A stretch of 64,000 bases of DNA, taken from IMG/VR virus record IMGVR_UViG_3300027985_000978, positions 1 to 64,000 of that record; one strand, 5' to 3'. Position numbers and translations under genes: made by a program. How positions within the stretch are numbered: position 1 is the stretch's first letter; each line of letters begins with the position of its first letter. Positions 58,359-64,000 of this stretch are shown in pieces. This DNA is from a virus. The notes beneath the pieces are model-generated. The model was given only the letters and a program-made list of their open reading frames with translations. It made no database searches and had not been told where the DNA came from.

Positions 58359-59138
58359 TTATGAGTTCAGGTAGTCGTTCATTACTGTTTTCGCATCATC
58401 CGGCATCATGGCTTCAGCAGCCGCCTGAAGACACGGATTTTTAAGGACGGACATCAGGACAGATGTTTGTACTGCCTGCTCAAATGAGCTGTATAAATCA
58501 CTCCACATAGCTTCAGCTTCAGACACCATGCTTTGCAGGGTACTGGACGATCCGATCATGCTGGCTATCTTTGTGCCGATATCATCCATAAGCGCCGCCA
58601 GCTGATCGATTTCCGGTTGTGTGAGTTCTTCCACGACACCCACGACACTGACAAAAAACGCCTCAATATCATCGAGCGGTAACAGGCCCAACAACTCGCG
58701 TATATCATCCGTGTTTCCGGTTGATGTCAGCACAGAGAACGCCGCACCCAACGGGCCGCAGCCACCCTCTACCTCACTCATGTTTTGCGCAATGGTTGAG
58801 GCGACACCCATCACAGCCAGATTGCCAGCCGGATCGCTCATGCGGGTACTAATTGCTGCACTCAATGAATCCAGCACTAACCCTGTGCCGGTCACACTGC
58901 CTTGGTGTGTCTTTAGTGTCTCTGCCGCCGCCAGCACTTCAGGCGGGACGTTCATCGGTAATTGCGTCAGTTCGTCGATTGGCGGGTTATCCGAGATATC
59001 TGTAATGGCTTGAATTTGAGCAACAGCGCTATCCACATCACCACGCGCTGCCGTTGCTTTTGCACCAGCCGGAGAACTGAGACCGCCAGCCGCTTTCAGG
59101 GCGCGGTACATATCTTGCGAATAGATATTTTCTAACAT
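58359..59138 (-). CDS. Baseplate/tail-associated protein, 259 aa
   Basis: Ala/Ser/Asp-rich and mainly helical, with acidic C-terminus. Contains NPPIDELTQLPMNVPPEVLA. Preceded by a leader with the 15-mer and RBS hairpin, so it starts its own transcription unit and is also read by no gene upstream. Not recognised; structural role inferred from position between the capsid and the baseplate spike genes. Confidence 0.55.
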   Translation of the reverse strand: MLENIYSQDMYRALKAAGGLSSPAGAKATAARGDVDSAVAQIQAITDISDNPPIDELTQLPMNVPPEVLAAAETLKTHQGSVTGTGLVLDSLSAAISTRMSDPAGNLAVMGVASTIAQNMSEVEGGCGPLGAAFSVLTSTGNTDDIRELLGLLPLDDIEAFFVSVVGVVEELTQPEIDQLAALMDDIGTKIASMIGSSSTLQSMVSEAEAMWSDLYSSFEQAVQTSVLMSVLKNPCLQAAAEAMMPDDAKTVMNDYLNS

Positions 59139-59145
59139 TTCTTGA

Positions 59146-59180
59146 GCCTCTTTTGAGGCGGGTAGGGATGGTCGGGCAAC
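59146..59180 (-). promoter_or_regulatory. Late leader: RBS hairpin and GTTGCCCGACCATCC, copy 2
   Basis: GCCTC (59146-59150) and GAGGC (59155-59159) form a TTTT-loop hairpin; on the minus strand the 3' arm holds GAGG for the ATG at 59138. The 15-mer occupies 59166-59180. Confidence 0.65.
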
Positions 59181-59212
59181 CTGTTAGCGTACTATTTTTT
59201 TACACAGAAAAT

Positions 59213-59244
59213 TATACACCACCTGAGTAGTGTCTATACACCAC
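59213..59244 (-). promoter_or_regulatory. Direct repeats TATACACCAC over a -10 sequence
   Basis: TATACACCAC at 59213-59222 and 59235-59244, 22 bases apart (two helical turns). On the minus strand GGTGTATAATTT contains an extended -10 (TATAAT). Confidence 0.55.
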
Positions 59245-59651
59245 TAGCCACCAACAGAAACGCCCATCAACTGGCCCAACACATTCAGGATCATGCTTAC
59301 ACTTAACGGGGACGCGGGAACGTCAGCCGGTAATACGTGAAACGCCATGATCACAAAGTCTCGGATCAGCAGGTTGTACGTCAGAGAAGCCACCAGCGCA
59401 TAAATCAACGTCGCACGGGCCGCAGCAATGTACTTGCTTGAATTCTTCTCTTCGTTCGCTGTAATCACCGCCTGAATCATGGCCGGTGATTGCTTGGCTT
59501 TTTCCATCAGTACAGACCACTGAGCCTTTTCTTCGTCGCTGGTAAACAGTTTGTCGCCAGCGTCCCCGATTGCCTCAATGACACCAACAGCGCCATTTTC
59601 TACGCTGGTGGCCGTTGGAGCGCCCAACCCTAACATGCTTAATAAACCCAT
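59244..59651 (-). CDS. Holin-like protein, GTA holin 3TM type, 135 aa
   Basis: N-terminal soluble region with the pattern DKLFTSDEEKAQW typical of the GTA_holin_3TM family, then residues about 72-90 and 112-130 hydrophobic (TLIYALVASLTYNLLIRDFV; PLSVSMILNVLGQLMG). It lies beside PAAR and spike genes instead of the lysozyme, unlike the LydA-type gene at 39073. It could be a second holin or a membrane factor for tail function. Confidence 0.7.
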   Translation of the reverse strand: MGLLSMLGLGAPTATSVENGAVGVIEAIGDAGDKLFTSDEEKAQWSVLMEKAKQSPAMIQAVITANEEKNSSKYIAAARATLIYALVASLTYNLLIRDFVIMAFHVLPADVPASPLSVSMILNVLGQLMGVSVGG

Positions 59652-59662
59652 AGATCAACCCC

Positions 59663-59947
59663 TTATGCTATTTGAAATGATTCGTCACCCGTCACAATGA
59701 CCGATCCACACGAAACAACGTCACCCATAATACAGACCTTATCGCCGTTGATGGTAAACGGCACAGAACCGATCCCAATCCCGCCATGAGGTGGACTGTT
59801 TGGCTTTGTGTGCATGGCCCAATTATCGCCGTCACAATGCACCGCCACCCCATTTACACGAAACAACGGCTGTCCCTCAATCGACGGGCGCGGCGGATAA
59901 CCACCGTGACCGGAACAGATAGAACCCTCAAGCGCTACGCCTGCCAT
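59663..59947 (-). CDS. PAAR-domain tail spike tip protein, 94 aa
   Basis: The full sequence fits a PAAR repeat protein: GSICSGHGGYPPRP, then FRVNGVAVHCDGD and a C-terminal V-x-C-G-S. PAAR proteins cap the central spike with a metal-bound tip and help pierce the envelope. It lies next to the gpV-like spike gene. Confidence 0.85.
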   Translation of the reverse strand: MAGVALEGSICSGHGGYPPRPSIEGQPLFRVNGVAVHCDGDNWAMHTKPNSPPHGGIGIGSVPFTINGDKVCIMGDVVSCGSVIVTGDESFQIA

Positions 59948-59950
59948 ACA

Positions 59951-60628
59951 TTACCCCAGCGTCCAATCAGCATTACTGCCGCTAAATTCCAGTGCGCCAC
60001 CAGCTGTAACACTGAACTTGCCACCAGCTGTCACAGCAAAATCTCCTTCGGTTTCCATCGTGACATTGCCGGTTATTTTTACTTGCTGTTTTCCGGTAGC
60101 GGATAGATAGATATCGCTTTCAGCGTGCAACACGATCTTTCCGTCTTTGTTGATTTCAACCGCTGAACCCGACGCCTTTTGTGTAACCCGATACGCACCC
60201 GATTTTTCAATTTCTATCAAGACTCCATTCAGTGATAAAACCGTGTTTTTATGGTATTCCACCGCGTCGGGCGTTGGTTCGCCTTCTGCTCGTTTGTGCT
60301 GGTACGCTTCCGATCCGGCGATTGCCTCATGTGGCAGGTTCGGGACTTTATTAGGCGCATACAAACAACTACCGGTAATGATCGGGGCGCGGGTATCGTC
60401 ATGCTCGAACTGCACCCACACCAGATCGCCCACTTCAACCGGACAAGCCACACCACTATTAGCCCGTGCGCCTAGCGGTAGCTCGTATTCAGCCCACGGG
60501 AGCGCGGATACTGGCAGATCGTCCCATAGCCCCAACACACGGATCTGAACCATGTAATACTTTTCAGGGTGCGCCGTGTTTTCGACGCTGGCCCGATACC
60601 GGCCTGATAGTTTTCCGGTCATGCTCAT
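59951..60628 (-). CDS. Baseplate central spike protein (gpV/gp5-like), 225 aa
   Basis: ATG 60628 overlaps the upstream stop (ATGA). An N-terminal OB-fold (KYYMVQIRVLGLWDDLPVSA, CPVEVGDLVWVQFEHDD, RAPIITGSCL) is followed by a repetitive beta-helix end (VTMETEGDFAVTAGGKFSVT). This is the standard architecture of short tail spikes of contractile phages. Confidence 0.85.
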   Translation of the reverse strand: MSMTGKLSGRYRASVENTAHPEKYYMVQIRVLGLWDDLPVSALPWAEYELPLGARANSGVACPVEVGDLVWVQFEHDDTRAPIITGSCLYAPNKVPNLPHEAIAGSEAYQHKRAEGEPTPDAVEYHKNTVLSLNGVLIEIEKSGAYRVTQKASGSAVEINKDGKIVLHAESDIYLSATGKQQVKITGNVTMETEGDFAVTAGGKFSVTAGGALEFSGSNADWTLG

Positions 60629-61623
60629 GATTGGATCACCCCCGTAGTTACCTTGCACTTGTAGCTCTTTTTATCCCCGATATGACTAACCAGCGTGATT
60701 AGCTGGCGTGCTGGCATGGATTCATCCAGTACAGCATTTTCAGAGAACCGGTTTAAGCGAACACCGATAGTCATTCCAGCCGTATATGAACCATTCCCCA
60801 GCATGTCAGCCAACATGCACGGGACGACATGCACATGAAGGTTATTCAGTGCCTCTAATGGGACTTGCGGGAGTATTTGCGGCGGCGCGTCAGGGTTCGC
60901 CGTTGATTTCTGCATACCGTTGACGATATCCCACGATATATAGCATTTTGTCGCTTGTCGGGCGGCGGCTTCCGCTACGTGGATCGCTTGATAGGCATAG
61001 ATTGGATGGTCTGTTTTCTGGCCCTGATATTCCAGTACCGGATAATCCTTTTCCTGATTCCCCAGCATGGTGAGCGGCGCACAGTAAACCGTCCCGCGTG
61101 CCACCCAAATAGCAGCCCCCAAGTCACGGCAAACTTTGCGCAGCATGGCAGCTGGCGTTGATCCGGCTGTGACATGCTGATACAGCTTGTTTTTCATGCT
61201 GGTGGCATTGCTGGCGATTGAAATCTTATAACCGGCGAATAGTTCAGCCAGAATATCCGCGATCTTGTCACCGTTAAAAAACATGGCTGTCTTCACTGGT
61301 TGCTTGAGCGCGTAGACCTGCTTTTCTATCGCTTCCACGCGCAGCCGATCACCCTGTACGATTGGATGGCCCACAACAAAATCAGTCGTAAAATAAGCAT
61401 CACCGCGCCCGTTCGGATCGCCCATTTTGACGCTTAATACCGCGCCATCCACCAGCCCGTAGTTATCGCGTAGTGTGCCGTCCACATCATAGAAATTGAG
61501 AATGAGTAACGGCCCCTCAAGGTTGATACCCTCAATGTAAGTACCACTATCAAGGTTATAGATCGGGATCTCCGTGCCGTTCACGGTGATTTTCTGGAAA
61601 AAGAGTTGCTGAAGTTCAGCCAT
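60625..61623 (-). CDS. Baseplate hub protein (gpD/gp27-like), 332 aa
   Basis: ATG 61623 (MAELQQLFFQ) with GGGGG 9 bases upstream; a TTG at 61629 is an alternative. NFYDVDGTLRDNYGLVDGAV, then FVVGHPIVQGDRLRVEAIEK and the central SMKNKLYQHVTAGSTPAAML segment resemble hub proteins that hold the spike. It is coupled to both neighbours by overlaps. Confidence 0.7.
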   Translation of the reverse strand: MAELQQLFFQKITVNGTEIPIYNLDSGTYIEGINLEGPLLILNFYDVDGTLRDNYGLVDGAVLSVKMGDPNGRGDAYFTTDFVVGHPIVQGDRLRVEAIEKQVYALKQPVKTAMFFNGDKIADILAELFAGYKISIASNATSMKNKLYQHVTAGSTPAAMLRKVCRDLGAAIWVARGTVYCAPLTMLGNQEKDYPVLEYQGQKTDHPIYAYQAIHVAEAAARQATKCYISWDIVNGMQKSTANPDAPPQILPQVPLEALNNLHVHVVPCMLADMLGNGSYTAGMTIGVRLNRFSENAVLDESMPARQLITLVSHIGDKKSYKCKVTTGVIQS

Positions 61624-61625
61624 GA

Positions 61626-62432
61626 TCAAGCCCCCATGTCAAAAACAGGGATCGGTTCTAACAGGTTGTAATTCACTTCCTGTTCGTTGGCATAAACCCC
61701 CTCATAAACCGGCGCAACCACTTCAACCGTCGCAGTCAGGCACAACAGGCGATCACTTTCGATATCAGGGCTCATATCGTCCCATGAAATCGTGTTAGGC
61801 AGGATATCCACCGTGCCGTCAATCGCCAGCCCAAACACCCGCGATTGCACTAGGAATGTTCGGGCGTGTAGCCGGAAATAACTTGCATACAGTGTCGCCA
61901 TACGGGAAAGCGTGACTTCATCCCATGCCAGCAAATACACCTGATACGTCAGGTTTAAGTGGTGCTGGTGGACATATGCGCCCAGCGTTTCCGTTTCATC
62001 TTCATTCACTGTGCCTAAGTCAGCGATCTGGCGAACTGGAATATACCGATCCCCTTCCGCGTTCGAGAAGCCCAGCTTTCGGTTAAAGAACACGATTGGT
62101 AGCGCCTGTAAGTTGATTGCAGGCTTATTGCCGGTTTCAGCGATAGAACTTGCCACCTCGTCAGTGCGGCCCTTTGCAGACGCCCTCAGAGCCCGTAGAA
62201 ACGATTTCGGATCTTGATAGGGAGATTTCTTCACCTGATCTTTCGGGGCGCGTTCCAAGAATGACAGAAACGCCTCGTATTGCTTGGCTGTACTGGACAC
62301 TTGCGCACCTTGCAGGATTGCCACCAGCAAATTACCGAAGCCGATATCTACCGGCTGGAAATCATGCGTTTCCCGTTCCGTTCCCAGCGTTGCAACAAAC
62401 TCAGTCCATGAAACAATAATTGGATCAGACAT
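61626..62432 (-). CDS. Baseplate-associated protein, 268 aa
   Basis: N-terminal helical part, then a mixed domain with VFFNRKLGFSNAEGDRYIPV and LTATVEVVAPVYEGVYANEQ. No firm family; its position between hub and spike-side genes suggests a tail or baseplate component. Confidence 0.6.
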   Translation of the reverse strand: MSDPIIVSWTEFVATLGTERETHDFQPVDIGFGNLLVAILQGAQVSSTAKQYEAFLSFLERAPKDQVKKSPYQDPKSFLRALRASAKGRTDEVASSIAETGNKPAINLQALPIVFFNRKLGFSNAEGDRYIPVRQIADLGTVNEDETETLGAYVHQHHLNLTYQVYLLAWDEVTLSRMATLYASYFRLHARTFLVQSRVFGLAIDGTVDILPNTISWDDMSPDIESDRLLCLTATVEVVAPVYEGVYANEQEVNYNLLEPIPVFDMGA

Positions 62433-62974
62433 TAGGCGGCCCCCTCAAGGATTGCGGCGGCGGCTTCTTGCTGGGCCGATTCCAGATCGCCACATGGGAT
62501 ACAGATATGCAGCGCACCAGCTGAAGCTGTACCGATCACATCCACTGAATGCACATACCACCAGACAAGGCGGTTTTCGCCGTTGCTGTCCTCTTCGGCC
62601 CACTCCAAGATCGAACCGACCGGCGCTTGACCAGCTGATAACAGCACAGTGAGCGTGCCGCTTGCACCGTCACCCGTACTGTCTGGTTCGTCCCACATAC
62701 CGGAGAATGCGGGATCATCCAGTGTCGCCACTAAGCACGATCCGAATTGTGGCAAATCATATGAGATTGCGTGCTGGTGGATATCCACATCACCAAATAG
62801 CGCGGTTTCATCCGTGGGTTCTTCAGGTGTGTTTTGTGTCCCGTTCGGGATGTAAATCAGCACATCAAAACTGTCAGGATGGATCTCAATTAAGCGCCGC
62901 CAATCATCACGGATCTGGTTGTTGAGTGGGGAGTGTCCGGCATTCCTCGCCCTTGTTAATACCGCTTCGGTCAT
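62432..62974 (-). CDS. Baseplate/tail structural protein, 180 aa
   Basis: Beta-rich, with IPNGTQNTPEEPTDETALFG near the start and an LVWWYVHSVDVIG segment late. It overlaps neighbours by one and four bases. Possibly a baseplate ring or tail terminator protein; not recognised. Confidence 0.55.
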   Translation of the reverse strand: MTEAVLTRARNAGHSPLNNQIRDDWRRLIEIHPDSFDVLIYIPNGTQNTPEEPTDETALFGDVDIHQHAISYDLPQFGSCLVATLDDPAFSGMWDEPDSTGDGASGTLTVLLSAGQAPVGSILEWAEEDSNGENRLVWWYVHSVDVIGTASAGALHICIPCGDLESAQQEAAAAILEGAA

Positions 62975-64000
62975 TTCAATAATTCCTCCAATTTCGACAC
63001 GGTGATTTTTTTCTCTTTGGCGAAAGCGGCCATTGCTTGCGCTTGGGTCATTCCGACGACTCGGAACGCATCAGCAAATGATTGGTATTGCAATTTCAGC
63101 CGGTCTCTTGCCAGCGCTACCGCCTCTTTTCGGGCGGCTTGTCGGGCTTTCGTGGCGGCCTTTTCCGCGTCGATTGCGCGTTTCTCGGCTGCCTTGGCTG
63201 ACTTGCGTGCTTTCACCAGTTTTTCGCGTTCTTTTTCAATGGATTTCTTATCGGTTTTGAACTTGCGGGATAGGGCTTGCTGCCGGTTCTGGTACTCCTG
63301 CCAACGGGCCTTCAGTTTTTCCGCATCCACTTCACCGGAGCGGTTCTTATCTAGTTTTTTCTGCTCGTCTTTGTTGAACACCACCTGTGAGCGCTTGTCG
63401 TCGCCATAGCCGGATTTTCTGGCCTGTATTTCCATCTGCTTTGCTAGGGCGCGTTGCCACACCACAGACTGCAACATGGACATAGATTTAATGACGTGCT
63501 TACACGCAAGGCCGGTTAGTTCAGGGTTACGGATTTTCGGAAAGGCGAACTCTTTGGGGGGCGCTAGGCAGTAGTTCCCCAGCGTTGCCATGTAGCGGTA
63601 ACGGTATTGATGATCGCCACAGTCACAATCAAACGAGACTCGGCCTGCACATGCGTATTTAGCCGCCTTCTGGTAGCCTTTATCTGTGCCGTCAGCGTCA
63701 GCTAACAGTTCATCCCACTCTTCGAGCCGGATCTTGACTCGGTGCTCTTGGTGGACTGACTTCTCCGACGCTTTCACGCGCAACGTGATGATATTGGCCC
63801 TGATACCCAGCAATGAGGCTTTGCTGATCCCGCGCCGGTCATTAGATCGGTTGCTGGCTCGGTCAATACGGATCGAGCTGGAACGCCCAGCGATTTCAAG
63901 CCAAGTTATGCCGGTGACACCGCCACGGCGTTTCTTAAACCGGAGTCGCATCTTGTTCATGCGGTCGAGTTCTTCTAAGGTGAACTCTGTTCCATCCGAT
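62971..64000 (-). CDS. SWIM-type zinc-binding protein, partial (5' end outside window)
   Basis: At least 343 residues; the frame continues past the ATG at 63960 to the window edge, so that ATG is probably internal. A split zinc motif is present, CDCGDH about 36 residues before CKH (C-x-C ... C-x-H), the SWIM pattern. The C-terminal 150 residues are a Lys/Ala/Glu coiled coil. The N-terminal part is basic (LRFKKRRGG). Placed at the head of the baseplate run. The P1 counterpart is not recognised. A structural role is likely, since DNA-binding SWIM proteins are rare in this context. Confidence 0.65.
   Translation of the reverse strand, partial: SDGTEFTLEELDRMNKMRLRFKKRRGGVTGITWLEIAGRSSSIRIDRASNRSNDRRGISKASLLGIRANIITLRVKASEKSVHQEHRVKIRLEEWDELLADADGTDKGYQKAAKYACAGRVSFDCDCGDHQYRYRYMATLGNYCLAPPKEFAFPKIRNPELTGLACKHVIKSMSMLQSVVWQRALAKQMEIQARKSGYGDDKRSQVVFNKDEQKKLDKNRSGEVDAEKLKARWQEYQNRQQALSRKFKTDKKSIEKEREKLVKARKSAKAAEKRAIDAEKAATKARQAARKEAVALARDRLKLQYQSFADAFRVVGMTQAQAMAAFAKEKKITVSKLEELLK

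Larger units (their letters stand above)
115..62780. repeat. Dispersed Chi octamers (GCTGGTGG / CCACCAGC), about 69 copies
   Basis: Manual scan found about 27 copies of GCTGGTGG on + (starts 1144, 2847, 3576, 4531, 10399, 18303, 21195, 24726, 30237, 31720, 33559, 33773, 34934, 37383, 42882, 46127, 47313, 49389, 49863, 52260, 55153, 55160, 56128, 59604, 61198, 61964, 62773) and about 42 as CCACCAGC (115, 295, 1751, 2583, 3910, 5261, 6594, 7601, 8415, 9026, 9455, 10232, 11524, 13376, 14553, 16737, 18541, 18699, 20555, 23609, 27514, 30446, 33347, 35603, 39150, 41723, 44678, 47236, 47607, 49047, 49608, 50535, 50818, 52577, 55269, 55346, 57974, 59390, 59997, 60021, 61449, 62321). A random 64 kb would hold about two. 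They occur in all reading frames and in intergenic DNA. Chi attenuates RecBCD nuclease and loads RecA. Confidence 0.9.

Noticed and set aside
115-62780. The CCACCAGC repeats as a CRISPR array or transposon footprint
   Set aside because: They are single octamers at irregular spacing with no conserved flanks; the sequence is exactly Chi.

Overview
The window is a 64 kb piece of a large tailed phage (myovirus) genome organised like bacteriophage P1, i.e. a temperate phage that could be a plasmid prophage. Family evidence: a 2237-residue methyltransferase-helicase fusion of P1 DarB type beside a portal/prohead-protease pair; a transcription unit holding a LydA-type holin, a likely LydB partner, an Hdf-like fragment, a DarA-domain protein, a DdrA-position protein and a 1017-residue DdrB-type polyvalent protein; a lytic-transglycosylase tape measure of the length of P1 Sit; gp25-like and J-like baseplate proteins; and contractile sheath and major capsid genes. 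P1 comparisons are from memory of gene order, length and motifs, not from a search. Host: a gammaproteobacterium of moderate GC content is likely, because the sequence is crowded with the enterobacterial Chi octamer and uses ordinary sigma70-like promoters. No terminase, integrase, lysogeny repressor, tRNA or rRNA gene was seen.

Layout. 1-552 (+): the tail of an unidentified gene plus a small DNA-binding-like gene, possibly partition functions. 566-12908 (-): one long run of about two dozen small, tightly overlapping genes, mostly of unknown function, including a VRR-NUC nuclease, a DEDDh exonuclease, an MT-A70 adenine methyltransferase and two helix-turn-helix proteins. 12909-13161: a divergent control region. 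13162-15752 (+): three small genes, a structured non-coding stretch, then a replication initiator with a DnaA box inside its gene. 15800-18471 (-): prohead protease and portal. 18604-29992 (+): darB, several unknown proteins and a lysozyme-like gene under an RBS-sequestering hairpin. 30129-39369 (-): lysis/antirestriction cluster. 39423-44371 (-): tail fibre genes. 44460-58167 (-): baseplate, tape measure, tube, sheath and capsid. 58359-64000 (-): baseplate hub, spike, PAAR tip, a second holin-like gene and an SWIM-type zinc protein cut by the right edge.

How it fits together. The DarA/DarB/Hdf/Ddr proteins are expected to be packed in the head and injected to shield DNA from type I restriction; Chi sites at about one per kb would do the parallel job against RecBCD by turning a degrading enzyme into a recombinase. 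Control appears to be genome-wide: an asymmetric-to-palindromic element (core TGATTAGGA) sits in at least ten intergenic sites in front of early, replication, darB, lysis and capsid genes, much as C1 operators do in P1. Several late units also share a leader in which the Shine-Dalgarno lies in the 3' arm of a small hairpin.
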